Source: Okapia johnstoni (taxonomy: Eukaryota; Chordata; Mammalia; Artiodactyla; Giraffidae). From it: a DNA stretch of 64,000 nucleotides. A model generated the notes under the pieces. The model was not told where the DNA came from. It was given only the letters and a program-made list of their open reading frames with translations, and searched no databases. Shown in pieces: positions 1 to 10,894 of this stretch (its first letter is position 1; every line of letters starts with the position of its first letter). The stretch is taken from positions 21,908,230 to 21,972,229 of the forward strand of contig CM044317.1 in the NCBI GenBank assembly GCA_024291935.2, in the 5' to 3' direction. Position numbers and translations under genes: made by a program.

Positions 1-105
1 TGTATGTAGAGCTGATTCACTTTCCTATATAGCAGAAGCTAACAACATTATAGAGCAACTATACTCCAATAAAAAATAAAATAACGTTAAAAAATAAAAT
101 ATTTA
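1..105 (+). mobile_element. LINE-1 3' end (ruminant/artiodactyl L1)
   Basis: The segment resembles the terminal 3'UTR of artiodactyl L1: a 'ctgattcacttt' block, 'agcagaagctaacaaca', then 'caactatactccaataaaa' running into an A-rich tail. The 5' part lies outside the window or is truncated. It is non-coding. The family call comes from recalled consensus and the subfamily is not resolved. Confidence 0.75.
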
Positions 106-257
106 TCATAGAAGAAGCAGGTAGAGTATCACAAGTTAGGAGTATGTGAAGTATTAAGGTGCAACATCACCCTTGGGTGGGGATATTGAGAGAGTTTCCT
201 ATGAGAATGAGGTGCTTTATATGGGCCTTGATTTTGATAGGCACCAACCTGAAAAGG

Positions 258-530
258 TGGAGAAGGCAATGGCACCCCATTCCAGTACCCTTGCCTGGAA
301 AATCCCATGGATGGAGGAGCCTGGTAGGCTACAGTCCATGGGGTCGCTAAGAGTCGGACACGACTGAGCGACTTCACTTTCACTTCCCTTTCATGCACTG
401 GAGAAGGCAATGGCAACCCACTCCAGTATTCTTGCCTGGAGAATCCCAGGGACGGCAGAGCCTGGTGGGCTGCCGTCTATGGGGTCGCACAGAGTCGGAC
501 ACGACTGAAGCGACTTAGCAGCAGCAGCAG
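258..530 (+). mobile_element. Bov-A2 SINE
   Basis: Dimeric ruminant SINE derived from the BovB 3' end. Two head-to-tail units each begin with 'ggagaaggcaatggc' and end with 'agtcggacacgactga'; a linker 'cttcactttcac' joins them and a short (AGC)n tail closes the element. A 13 bp target-site duplication flanks it. It is non-autonomous and depends on BovB enzymes. The open frames across it (for example around 173-367 and 391-660) are repeat artefacts. Confidence 0.96.
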
Positions 531-543
531 CAACCTGAAAAGG

Positions 544-761
544 GGGCTTCCCAGGTGGCGCTAGTGGTAAAGAACCCGCCTGCCAATGCAGGAGACATAA
601 GAGACGTACATTTGATCCCTGGGTCAGGAAGATACCCTGAAGGAAGGCATGGCAACCCACTCCAGTATTCTTGCCTGGAGAATCCCATGGACAGAAGAGA
701 GTGGCAGGCTATAGTCCATGGGTTCGCAAAGAGTCGGACATGACTGAAGCGACTTAGCACA
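544..761 (+). mobile_element. Bov-tA SINE (tRNA-Glu-derived head, Bov-A tail)
   Basis: The head 'gcttcccaggtggcgctagtggtaaag' region carries tRNA-Glu-like A-box sequence, and the degenerate B-box region follows near 'tttgatccc'. A Bov-A unit ending 'gactgaagcgacttagcac' follows. It abuts the Bov-A2 at 258-530 and shares its target repeat. It is a pol III-type SINE and not a functional tRNA gene. Confidence 0.94.
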
Positions 762-773
762 CAACCTGAGAAG

Positions 774-2140
774 TGTCAAGGGTGTTTTCAGAGAAGCATC
801 TGATATGAGGAGAGCACAAAATGCATATGAACTGAATGTTAGTGAAAAAGTTAGAAAGGTTGGGATACATCTTGTGAAGATTTGTATTTCAGCGTAAAGA
901 TGTTGGACCTAAAATGGTAGATAGCAGAGGGCACACATCTGTAACACGTGGAGAGTTTGGTCCCTGGTCTGGGCATTTCCATCCAAACACAGTTAGATGA
1001 AATGAAACAGTTGAAAGGCGTGTCTGTGAAAACTTCTATGCAGAAAATCCTATTGCATTTATCATTAGTGTGAAGTATGTATATTTTGCATATGAGATAT
1101 ATTGACTTTGAATTAGCATGTTATTATTGCTGTCTTTGCCCCAAGAACCCAGAAATCTCGAGGATAATGACTTTAATCATAAAAGTAAAGCAAATATATT
1201 GCTGATGGATACACTGTTATTCACAGCTGTGCCAGTTATTCAAAACTTTTCTACTTCCCACTTTTTGGCCATAGAAATGACATACCATACACTAAGTTTA
1301 GCACAAATGGAGACCACTTTAACATAAAAAAAAATTTTCTTCAATTTATGTATTGTTAGTTAAAAGTGGGAATATAAAATGTTGGGAGGTACTTCCATGC
1401 AGGTGTCTTACTTGTAAGAATGTTATTTAGACAGCAACTGAATGAGTTCTCTTGCATCTTAATCACAATTTTGAAAAATATTCTTACTTTAGGTCTGGAT
1501 GGTCTTTAGTGTCCGTGAGAAAACTCTCTTCTTTTAATTTGCCTGCATGATTGCTTATTAATCCACCTAATACATAGGAGAGAAGATAGGTACCTAGATG
1601 GTGGACATATTTCATAGCACAAGAGGCCCTTTGTGCAGAAGCGATGTATGAGACAATAACCGAAAGTTAACAAGTTACCAAAACAAAGGCTGCCATTTCC
1701 TCGGTGGGCACTTGGACCGTGCAACCCTGGTTATAACCACTGTGGAAAGCAGCCTATTTTAGATTTAACTCGAGTCGCACATTTAGTCTCTGGAGAAGTA
1801 CACAGGACTTTGTGAGGAACTAGGAGAGAATAAAAACCATGGTATCGTAATAAAATAATTTGTGCAGTTCATTAACTTTTAATCCCGCTTTAGTGCATGT
1901 GGGAATGCTGATGTCTCAATAACACGCTTGATGGCAGGCCATGGGGGCACTTGCTGTTATTTAGACTTTATTGAGGGCCAATTCTGAAATATTAAATATA
2001 GACGGAGGGTGGGAAAGGAGGGGATGTTCTTAAGCACTTGAGTGCTATGCGTAAGTACGTTCCATTGGAAGAAGACGCTGACTTTTACCCAGAGCCCGAA
2101 GGGTATGAGGTGACGGTGCCTCCTCTCGCGGTCGTCTAGA
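774..2140. other. No recognised feature
   Basis: AT-rich unique sequence. I see no repeat I can name, no long open frame and no CpG cluster. The longest frame, a 72-codon minus-strand one near 1506-1724, has no recognisable motif. Confidence 0.6.
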
Positions 2141-2520
2141 GCAGGGGTCCCTAGTCTCCGGGATCTAATGCCTGATGATCTGAGGTGGAGCTGATGGAAT
2201 AATAATAGAAATATGTGTGTTAGTTGCTAGGTAGCGTCCGACTCTTTTCTACCCCATGGACTGTAGCCTGCAAGGCTCCTCTTACCATGGACTTCTCCAA
2301 GCAAGAATACTGGAGTGGGTTGCCATTTCCTTCACCAGGGGATATTCCTGACCCAGGGATCAAACCCCTGTCTCCTGCATTGCAGGCAGGTTTTTTACTG
2401 TCTGAGTCACCAGGGAGGCCCCAGGGAATAATAATACAAATAAAGTGCACAATAAATATAATGAACTTGTGTCATCCTAAAACCATCCACCCCTGGGGCC
2501 AAAGTTTTAGGGACTGATGG
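2141..2520 (+). mobile_element. hAT-like DNA transposon remnant, interrupted
   Basis: The left end 'agcaggggtccctagtctcc' and the block 'gatctaatgcctgatgatctgaggtgga' match a non-autonomous mammalian hAT family known to me by consensus. The right part 'catcctaaaaccatccacccc' leads to an inverted end 'ccaaagttttagggactg'. A Bov-tA at 2213-2423 was inserted into its A-rich centre. I cannot give the exact family name. Confidence 0.55.
2213..2423 (-). mobile_element. Bov-tA SINE
   Basis: Antisense copy: 'gttgctaggtagcgtccgac', then the Bov-A body, then the reverse complement of the tRNA head ending 'gagtcaccagggaggcccc'. The flanks form a 17 bp target-site duplication with one mismatch: ggaataataatagaaat at 2196-2212 and ggaataataatacaaat at 2424-2440. 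It is nested in the hAT remnant. Confidence 0.94.
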
Positions 2521-4388
2521 TCTAGAGAGAATAAAACACCTGGAGGTCAGGGCCTGCCTCAGTCACAGGTGCAGTTGCACTTTGTATGGTGATCCAGCCT
2601 CCCAGAGATCAAGGCACTCATCATTGGTGCTGAGGACCATTTGATAAAGAGAAGGTTATAATTTGGAAGGTGGTTTATAAGAAACATAAATCATGGGACT
2701 TGGGATAGCAGAAATAGAAAAACGGTTTGACTGGAACCAGATTGTGAAGCATGGAAGTAGGTAGGTTTTTCATGAAAGGTTTATTCACATTTGCACTTGT
2801 GTATGTGTGTGTGTGTAAAATGCAGCTCTCCTTTTATTCCTGTGGTTTCCCGTTCACTCGGTGAGCTGTCATCCCTATTGGACTATACTTCAGATAATTT
2901 CATTCTGAGCTGGACTCTGACCCAGGGAAGTTCTGGCTCTGGAGGAACCACGCAGCCCAACAGTGTGCCATGAAATAGGACATGACCAGAAAAGGAAGAG
3001 TGTCCTGATGATCTGGTCACGGCATTTCTTAGGAGCCGGTTTTCTGGAAACACAGCAAATGACTGGCAGATGCTCCTTTGAGAAGAAAGACTCAATACTG
3101 GATATTATGAGAGAATAATACAAACTTAGGAGGCTTGAGTATTTTTAGAGATGCCAGCTTGTGAGGCAAGTCAGTCTCTCACAGTCAAGTTGCATCAAAG
3201 ACTAGTCAGAGTCTAAGAGAACGCGGAGCCTCTTTTGGTGGTGAATTGGGATCTCAGAAACATGGAGACCCAGATAATTACTGCCGTAACTCACTACTTC
3301 TCTCATACTGTCACTGAGCGTCTAAGGGAAACCAATCCTGAGTGAAATAATGAGTCTTTAAAAGAATAACTTGGGGAAATTCAACTCTCGATTCTTTCCC
3401 TTGAATGAAGTGATAATACGTTTTATTAAGTTGGAATCATGCACTCGCATAACATACTTCAAAGCACAAAATTGGAGCATTTAAATTTTTTTCTGGCACT
3501 TGTTAAAAACAAAGTCTAAAATAGGCTATCCTGCAAAACATCCTTTCATCCTCACAGTTTACTTGTCCTCTTTCATAATATAAAAGAGATGCATGTGAAT
3601 ATAGCACCAGGAACCTGAAGAACTCATTGTTTATTATGATGGTTTATATTTTCAATTATGTTTATTCACAAGTTGATTTATGTTTCTGCGCTCATACTGG
3701 TCTTCATATTATCAGTCTATACTAAATTTACAGTAGTACTGATTTCCTCTGTTCTGTAATTAGGATTATAAAACAGAATAGTTTTTAGTCATCCTTCTTT
3801 TGTTCTCTCCAAGTGCCATCATCAGCAATTAAATATAAATCAGAGAGCATGCACTTTGAATAAAATCTTCAGTAAGCTTAGACAGTATTTGGGTAGTCAT
3901 TTGCAGCTTGTGGAGTGTTAATTATATACCATTGACAGATGATTTGAAGGAATAAATAAAAGTATGTTCTAATCAAAAACACAAGAATCACCCAGGAGAC
4001 AGACAATCACAGCAGCACTTCCTAGGATTGAACACATTCGGAATCACTTTTACGATCAAGAATCCTTTGACAGAACTTGGGAAGCCCAGGGAGGTAGTTT
4101 AAAAGTTGCTGTGTTCAGACTAAGTGAATGAAGCAGTAGGATGGGATTATTTCCCAGGCCCTTCCCAGCACTTGTACTGCAGAGGTATGGCTACTAAGCT
4201 AGCCCAGAGCATCCTATGTGGTACAGAACAGGTTGTTTTAGTCTGGAGTTAGGAGTATGGGATGGGAACGGTGCTATTTCTTTTCAAACAGATTGGAAGG
4301 AGTCCATCTGAGGTTCACACATGTATGCTAATCCTGTGTTTTCTGAGCTGATTTCTTGATAAGATGGGGACAGGGATATATGTGAAGT
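2521..4388. other. No recognised feature; short (GT)n
   Basis: Mostly AT-rich unique DNA. A short GT run lies near 2798-2815. No gene-like structure or nameable repeat was found. Confidence 0.55.
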
Positions 4389-4397
4389 AAATGTTAA

Positions 4398-4610
4398 TAA
4401 CACCTGACTTCCCAGGTGGTTCAGTGATAAAGAATCCACCTGTCAACGCAGGAGACTTGGGAGATGTGGGTTCCATGCCTGGGTCAGGAATTTCTCCTGG
4501 AGGAGGAAGTAGTAGCCACTCCAGTATTCTTGCCTGGAAAATCCCATGGACAGAGGAGCCTGGCAGGCTATGGTCCTTGGGGTCACAAATAGTCAGATAG
4601 GACTGAGCAC
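4398..4610 (+). mobile_element. Bov-tA SINE
   Basis: The tRNA-derived head 'gacttcccaggtggttcagtg' and a Bov-A tail ending 'agataggactgagcac' are present. Flanking target repeat aaatgttaa lies at 4389-4397 and 4611-4619. CpG decay is evident (cacgac to taggac). Confidence 0.92.
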
Positions 4611-4884
4611 AAATGTTAACCTTAACAAACTATGCTAGTTTCATGTTATTACATGATAAAATATCCCATTGTGTTATTCAGAAGTTTAGAAAATAAAACA
4701 ACAGAGGTTCTCAGGGGCTTTGTATCACTTGGAGTGGAAGCCAAGGTTACCTTAAATACTGTCCTTTGGTAGTAAATGCTGGGAGAGAACAAGCAATATT
4801 TACCAGATTGTGAAGTCTTTTATATATGTTTAAAAGGTAAAAAAAAAAAAAAAAAATTAGTAAATTAAAAAAAATGTAACTTCT

Positions 4885-4995
4885 GGGAGTTCCCCCGGCA
4901 TGCAGTGGTTAGAACTCTGTGCTCTCAGGTTCAGTTTGTGATCTGAGAACTAAGATCCCGGAGCAAGCTACACAGTGCTACCACCCCAACACCCC
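4885..4995 (+). mobile_element. CHR-2-type tRNA-derived SINE
   Basis: The head 'gggagttcccccggcatgca' followed by 'gtggttagaactctg' is the cetartiodactyl CHR SINE pattern. Near-identical 12 bp flanks (aatgtaacttct / aaagtaacttct) at 4873-4884 and 4996-5007 look like its target-site duplication. A poly(A) run at about 4839-4856 lies just upstream. Confidence 0.75.
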
Positions 4996-5169
4996 AAAGT
5001 AACTTCTTTATCAAGGAGAGGTAGACCTGAATGATGAACTTCTTGAAAGCTTCAAGATGATGATTTCTTTATAATTCTTCAGATGCATTTACTTGTGAAT
5101 CCATAGGTTACAGTGCACTGCACATTTTAAATATCATGATTCTTTTAGCAATCTAGAGTTAAAAGCAGA

Positions 5170-5690
5170 CTTTATTTTTTAAGAGCACTTTTATGTTCAC
5201 ATCAAAATTGACTGGAAGGGAGATGTCCACATAATCCCTTGGCTTCCATCTACCTCTTCCCCCTCCCCACCTCCCACCCCAACCCCCAGTAAGCTTCCTC
5301 CACTGTTAAAATCTTGCATGCTGCTGCTGCTGCTGCTAAGTCACTTCAGTCGTGTCTGACTCGGTGCGACCCCATAGACGGCAGCCTTCAGGCTCCCCCG
5401 TCCCTGGGATTCTCCAGGCAAGAACACTGGAGTGGGTTGCCACTTCCTTCTCCAACGCATGAAAGTGAAAAGTGAAAGCAAGAATGCTCAATCGTGTCCG
5501 ACTCTTAGCGATCCCATGGACTGCAGCCTACCAGGCTCCTCTGTCCATGGGATTTTCCAGGCAAGAGTACTGGAGTGGGTTGCCATTGCCTTCTCCGAAA
5601 ATCTTGCATAGAGTGGTACATTTGTTACAATCAACGAACCTACGTTGACATGTCACTGTCACCCAAAGTCCATGTAAAGCTCTAAATATT
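5170..5690 (-). mobile_element. Old L1 (L1M-type) 3'UTR, interrupted
   Basis: The left half ('agagcacttttatgttcaca', 'tccacataatccc', 'ccaccccaacccccag') and right half ('agagtggtacatttgttaca', 'tgacatgtcactgtcaccca', 'aagtccatg') together match the antisense 3'UTR of old mammalian L1. A Bov-A2 at 5320-5597 splits them, with its target duplication at the junction. Confidence 0.7.
5320..5597 (-). mobile_element. Bov-A2 SINE
   Basis: An antisense dimer starts with a (CTG)n tail and 'taagtcacttcagtcgtgtc' and ends 'ccattgccttctccg'. An exact 12 bp duplication aaaatcttgcat flanks it at 5308-5319 and 5598-5609. It is nested in the L1M fragment. Confidence 0.96.
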
Positions 5691-6439
5691 TAAATTTCAC
5701 GTCTTTTTGTGAGCCACTGCTTAGTTCAAATGTTAGAGACAGCGGCCCAATGTGACATCTGGAACTTTGATTCACCAGGAGAACAGAATCTATAATTTCT
5801 TAAGCTCATTTAGTTTTTATTTAAAAAATGATTATACAGTACTTTATGGTCTCATTTTTAACCCTTATTAACCTTAAGCCACTGCTTCTCTAGAATTATA
5901 CATGGTTATAGTCTGGTTTATGGTTTCTTAACTAAGTGGAAGGCTGGAAATTTAGGATAAAGGAAACTTTAAAAAATCACCGTTATTTTTATATGAATGG
6001 GTAATTTCAATTTTAAAACTTTCTGGCCAAAATCCAATGCCATTAAACTGGATATGTACAAGATGGATTCTTATGAGACTCTGAGTTTTTAAAATATTAG
6101 ACATTTGAGATATGATAAATTAGGACCAAATAAGCAAAATGACTTTTATGTTGTGTAGTGGGTGTTTTAATAATTAAAATGTATAGAATAGGCTTTTAGA
6201 AACGTCTAAGGGGTGTCTTCTTGCCCCCTTTGACCTCACTGGAGCTATGCTGGAGAGAAATGGCCTTTTTCCCTCTTATATCTGACAGTTGAGTCCACCG
6301 ACAGGAGATGGCAAACGAAGAGAAAGCATAATCTCAAGACTGAAATGCTTTTCACTTTTGATTGTTTAAAAATAATCCTAGGGGAGAAAAAGAGTCATCT
6401 TGGGGGAAATTTCATTAAAAATTAAGCAGAGAACCTTGC
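5691..6439. other. Promoter-proximal AT-rich DNA, no named feature
   Basis: Unique AT-rich sequence between the nested L1/Bov-A2 and the CpG island. No young SINE is present. Nothing coding was recognised. Confidence 0.55.
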
Positions 6440-6930
6440 CCTACGAAAGTGCTTCCTCTGACACCTGGAAATCCACGCCTTTCCCCCCACCCCGGGGAAG
6501 AAGCCGGAGGAGGAGGAGGGGCCGGGCTGGGCCAGGCTGACCCGGGCAGGCGGAAGAGCAGCTCCGCGCGGCGACCCCGGAACCGGGGTCCTTCCAGCGC
6601 CGGGGAGCCCCGGGCCACTCACCCGGGAAGGGGCTGAACTCGGGGCGCCGGGTCGCTGACAACCGAGAGAGGGAGGGAGGGTGAATACCGTGAAGTCTCC
6701 GCCGGCTTCAGCTGCACAACAGGAAATGCTCTCGGCCTCCCCCCTTCCTGCCTAGAGAAAGTGGGGCTCGTGCTCCCGCCGCGCCGGCCCAGACCTAGTT
6801 TCTGGGGCGCCGTGAGAAGGCGCTGACTTTTGCTAAGGCTCCCTCTGAGGAGCCTGACAGGGGACTCCGTTGTGCTGGGAGGGCGGGGAGGTCGGGCATC
6901 ACTGGCCTTGGGGAGACCACGGCGCTTGCA
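6440..6930. promoter_or_regulatory. CpG island, probable TATA-less promoter
   Basis: This is the only GC- and CpG-rich stretch in the window. By eye it has roughly three dozen CpGs concentrated in 6470-6830, in an AT-rich and CpG-poor background. It includes several CCCGGG motifs, an ETS-like ccggaa near 6578 and a GC-rich 'gggagggcggggagg' near 6877. No TATA box or young repeat is apparent. Vertebrate CpG islands commonly mark promoters, so I infer at least one transcription start here. The gene cannot be identified from the sequence. The GC-rich open frames on both strands here are typical of CpG islands and are not called as coding. Confidence 0.75.
6623..6720 (-). other. Candidate non-coding first exon (minus strand)
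   Basis: On the minus strand the sequence reads 'ccccttcccgg' then gtgagt (plus positions 6617-6622), a strong splice-donor match inside the CpG island. About 100 bases upstream on that strand contain no ATG, so the exon would be 5'UTR. The start near 6720 is arbitrary and no downstream exon was identified. It would belong to a gene transcribed leftwards. Confidence 0.35.
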
Positions 6931-8424
6931 TCACTGAGAAGCCCTGTGGACCCACGGACCCGAAGCCTTGGGGCGGAGAGTGCTGAATAATGCTGGCTGC
7001 AGAGGGCCTGAGCAGACTTGTTCATTGCCTTGACAGACTGTACCATCTCTCTCTTCACAAAACCCTACAGGAAACCTCTCGTTTCACCTTCCTTCTAACT
7101 GTCACCTGTTTACTTTGTTGTGGAAGCTAAGATGTGAATGTTTAGTGCAAAGCACGAACATCCTGTCCTTAAAAGACAACTCAGTTTTCAAGATTTTAAT
7201 TGTTGTTTTGTAGGTAGTGAAATCTTGTTTGAAAAAATGCTTATGATCTTGTGAATTTGGGGACAGTACTGTGGCCCTGGGTTTACAATGCTCAAATTAT
7301 AGATGCTTGTTCCCCCCCCACACACACTGTTTTTCTTCAGTTTAAAAAGTTGAGTCCAACCAAATCCAGCTTTTTAAATAGCAGCTATTTTACTTTGCAT
7401 TAATGATCTTTCAAGTTACATTTTAGAATCAATGTTTAGTATTAATAATTTATTATTTAGTAACATGAATCTTAATGTGTTTTATATACTGATGAGCATG
7501 ATAAAGAAGGGTAATATCAGCCGGGCAGTCATCATTGTGATTACTTCTCTGCTTGACTCATGAATAGGCTTTGTAATGGAAGATTGTTCTTTTGGGTCCA
7601 CAGCCAAAATGCCAGAGTTCACTAGGAGGTCTGCTTAGGTTTCTTATATCAAAGACTTGACAGAGAAAGGATTTAACAGATGAAAATATGATTTAGTAGT
7701 TCATAGTAAACGTAGAGAGTCACTTTAAATTGGGACATACACTGTTAACATGTTTAAGTTAAACTGACTCACAAGGCTAATGACTGACCTATGCTTTTAG
7801 AATTGTTGCCTGAAGATTTTCCTGTAAAAGAAGTCCCCATGGGGTCATTAGATGTGTATATAGTACAATGTCATTTCCCTTGAGATGGTTTCAGCTGATT
7901 TATGCAATAAGGAAACTGCAGAGTATTTGAGTACGCTTGGAAGAAGAGAGGTAGATTTCAACATTATATCTTTTTTAGATAACTCGTTGCTTCGACAGAA
8001 TATAACATAAATATCCTCTCTTTTTACCATGTGAACCTCATTCAGGTTGTTTTCATAGCACTCTTATTTGGTGGTGAGATGTGCAAAAATATTTGTACAG
8101 ATATTCCCAATGACTCTCTAAAGGAAATAAAGTTAGAACTTAAGAACAGAGAAGAAGTTGTGACTGTTCAGTATTATGCCAAAGAGAGTGGACTCCATTA
8201 AAATTTACTCTCAATAACTAAATGGATTCAAGGGGCAAACGAGATGGTGTGAGAGAAGGTGTCTTGTAAAACTGAAAAGCAATACGTTAATGCAAGATTG
8301 GGTTTTTTATATAATTCTTTTTCCCTTCTCTCCCCAATAATAAAATTACACAGAAGAAATATTTGATATAACAAGGACAACTGTTAAACTGGAAATTAGT
8401 CTCAAACTTTTGTGGCCACAATAT
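6931..8424. other. Unique AT-rich DNA, no named feature
   Basis: SINE-free flank of the CpG island. A short C-run followed by CA repeats lies near 7313-7326. No exon or repeat was recognised. Confidence 0.5.
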
Positions 8425-8434
8425 AGTTGGGTCC

Positions 8435-8719
8435 ACTGCTGCTGCTGCTGCTGCTGCTAAGTCGCTTCAGTCGTGTCCGACTCTATGCGACCCCATAGAC
8501 GGCAGCCCACCAGGCTCCCCTGTCCACAGGATTCTCCAGGCAAGAATACTGGAGTGGGTTGCCATTGCCTTCTCCAGTGCATGAAAGGGAAAAGTGAAAG
8601 TGAAGTCGCTCAGTCGTGTCCGACTCTTAGCGACCCCACGGACTGTAGCCCACCAGGCTCCTCCGCCCATGGGATTTTCCAGGCAAGAGTACTGGAGTGG
8701 GGTGCCATTGCCTTCTCCG
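8435..8719 (-). mobile_element. Bov-A2 SINE
   Basis: An antisense dimer starts with a (CTG)n tail and carries both Bov-A units joined by 'gggaaaagtgaaagtgaag'. The exact 10 bp duplication agttgggtcc is at 8425-8434 and 8720-8729. Low divergence from the other Bov-A2 copies suggests a relatively recent insertion. Confidence 0.96.
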
Positions 8720-8729
8720 AGTTGGGTCC

Positions 8730-9354
8730 CCTACACCATGCTTATTTGCTTTATAATAAGATTTAACAGCTTTAAAACCCAGCTTGGCCATTTACAGCAC
8801 TGATATTATGAATGTATTTATTCAGCAGTATTAATATAAGGATCAATTACTCCAGATCTGTACTAAAAATAATCCTCAGTTTTTATGCAACATATCATTG
8901 CAAGTGCTAAGTTGGAATCTTAGACACATTAATTAAATCCCGTAACAACCAAGAGGTTAGCCTGCTGTTTTCTAAAAACCACTGTGTGAAGAACTCATAT
9001 GGACTGTACATAGAATCTGAACTTTTATAATATTAACCCAAATCAACATGTCATTTGTAATTCTGATCCAGACGCACATAACTTGATTCATATAGGAGTT
9101 ATAAATAGATCTACTTTGGGGGATATATTCTACTTTTTTTGTGGCAGAAGAATTTTGTGTCTATATAGTGATGAAAACTATAATTCTGAGTAGGGTGGGT
9201 AGAAGAATAAACTGTTTCTCAGCTGAGAAGTTTGTACTTGGAGGAATATCCTAGACTAAATGAGATCCATTATATCTTGGAATCATGATTTGAAATAGCT
9301 TGAAAAGTATTTTTAAAATAATTGGTTTTCTACTGTATGCCTTTCCCAGTGAGT
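8730..9354. other. No recognised feature
   Basis: AT-rich unique sequence with no supportable gene, repeat or motif. Confidence 0.5.
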
Positions 9355-9640
9355 TTCACCAGCCAGGGCAGAGTTTGTCTTGTCCCCACTGATTTCCTCA
9401 AGGCCTAGAGCAGTGCCCCAGTCAGGGCAGATGCCCAGGGCACGGGTGCCCAGTGAAGATACTAAGATGCTATCACTACCTCTCATGTTTTAGACACTGT
9501 TTCCTGTCCCTGGGTCATAATTTCAGAGTCCTCTTTTTGTTCAGTGGTTTGAATTCAGCGAATATGAGACAGTATTTGATTTTCTTTCAATGAATTAAAA
9601 GCACAGAGTAGATGCACAATAGGCATTTAGGAAGTTGAAA
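9355..9640 (+). mobile_element. L2 3' end, diverged
   Basis: 'gccagggcagagtttgtctt' and 'aaggcctagagcagtgcc' resemble the L2 3'UTR. A second block, 'cacagagtagatgcacaata' near 9602, resembles the final L2 'cacatagtaggtgctcaata'. The middle does not align by eye. Confidence 0.4.
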
Positions 9641-9843
9641 AACGTTGAAAGAAGCATGATGTTTAAGCAATATTTTCTTCCTGGGTGCTTTGTTTACTGT
9701 TCTAATCATTTGCAGCTCTCCTTTTTCATCTAAGGAGAATCATTTTTAAAAAATGCTTATTGACCTATTGATTTACAAAAGAAGACATTCAGTGAAGCAA
9801 AAGATCAGTCCACTTGAATTTGAACCATTTTTATTAGCACTTA

Positions 9844-9967
9844 TGGCAAAGGAAATGGCAACCCACTCCAGTATTCTTGCCTGGAGAATTCCATGGACAG
9901 AGGAGCCTGGCTGTACAGTCCATGGGGTCCTCAAAGAGTCAGACACAACTGAGTGACTATCACTCAC
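9844..9967 (+). mobile_element. Bov-A monomer SINE
   Basis: A single Bov-A unit runs from 'tggcaaaggaaatggcaacc' to 'agtcagacacaactgagtga'. The exact 12 bp target-site duplication tattagcactta is at 9832-9843 and 9968-9979. Confidence 0.93.
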
Positions 9968-10129
9968 TATTAGCACTTAACGCTAAGGCGCTACATACCA
10001 GTTTGAGATCCAAAGATTCTCTGAGCTCTTAAACATAATTTCTCTTTGACCATTCATTGCCTAATAGGATCTTTGATGTTGGGTTTGAACCTTTCTGGAA
10101 ATGGGAATTGTGGATTAGAAGCCCATTGC

Positions 10130-10365
10130 TTTACTTTCAGTGCCTAGGATGGTGCCCAACATAGAATCTAGGGGCTCCAGAGGACTAACATTGTAGGCAG
10201 GCATGTGATCTGTGTAGTCCCCAGACCCCCGGCTTGGTTTAATGCTCTGTGGTCTTAAAATTCTTACTTTTTGAACAAGGAACGTTGTATTTTTGTTTTG
10301 CACTGGGCTTTGCAAATTATGTAGTTGATCTTGGTGCTCAATAAATATTTATGACAAAATGAGTG
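10130..10365 (+). mobile_element. L2 3' end, diverged
   Basis: 'cagtgcctaggatggtgccc' at the left and 'tggtgctcaataaatattta' at the right correspond to the terminal part of L2, separated by sequence I cannot align. Confidence 0.4.
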
Positions 10366-10760
10366 ACTTGACTACAGGATTTGGAAACTTAGATATTTTA
10401 ATCCTGAAAGCATTGGTTTGATGGTGAATTTTAGTTTCCCTGTCTGTCTGAGGTGCAGAGAATGAAAAACAGACTGGATTCCATCCAATAAAGTATCTCA
10501 ACTAGAATATTAAAAAAAATGTCTTCTCAAAGGTGTTCAGTATAACCTCCTGGTGGGGTTAAGCTAAGTAAAAGTTCTGATAGAATGTGGAAGATTGAAG
10601 CTCACATAATGGGAAATATAATAAGTAGTATCATCTCTGTATTTTATTCTTTTCTTTATATTCTCATTTATATTTTGATTCATGTTTTTTTAACTCAGCT
10701 TTCTGTTGCTTTTTATTGTTTTGAAACTAGCTCTTTTTGTTGTCTTATTTATTTTTTATT
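10366..10760. other. No recognised feature
   Basis: AT-rich. A 78-codon plus-strand frame from 10585 is made mostly of Phe, Ile and Leu codons and runs into the CHR-2 SINE, so I regard it as a chance frame. Confidence 0.5.
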
Positions 10761-10894
10761 TGTTATTATTATTATTATTTTTTGGCCGCACCACACAACA
10801 TGTGGGATCTTAGTTCCCTGACCAGGCATCGAACCTGTGCCTGCTGCATTGGAAGTGCAGAGTCTCTATCACTGGACTGCCAGAGATGTCCCAG
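10761..10894 (-). mobile_element. CHR-2-type SINE
   Basis: An (ATT)n run is followed by 'ttttttggccgcaccacaca', 'gggatcttagttccctgacc', 'gaacctgtgcctgctgcatt' and 'ggactgccagagatgtccc'. This is the reverse complement of a CHR SINE with its A-rich tail. Confidence 0.85.

Larger units (their letters stand above)
245..773. repeat. Triple target-site repeat flanking two SINEs
   Basis: The 13-mer caacctgaaaagg occurs at 245-257 and 531-543, and a slightly diverged copy (caacctgagaag) at 762-773. The first two bracket a Bov-A2 exactly. The second and third bracket a Bov-tA. The arrangement means two retrotransposition events used the same host site. Confidence 0.85.

Noticed and set aside
544..620. 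tRNA gene in the Bov-tA heads
   Set aside because: They have A/B-box-like sequences but no cloverleaf closing stem or anticodon arm context. They are SINE promoters derived from tRNA-Glu.
159..743. Overlapping open frames of 60-97 codons on both strands
   Set aside because: They coincide with Bov-A2 and Bov-tA units. The same peptide strings (for example [17 protein letters not shown]) recur at each SINE in the window.
6415..6662. GC-rich frames on both strands in the CpG island as coding first exons
   Set aside because: Stop codons are rare in GC-rich DNA by chance. The longest minus-strand frame has no ATG start at its upstream end and is cut by the strong donor at 6617-6622.
8440..8460. 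CTG/CAG repeat as a disease-type trinucleotide locus
   Set aside because: It is the normal short (AGC)n tail of a Bov-A2. The same tail occurs at 520, 5322, 17821 and 59703.
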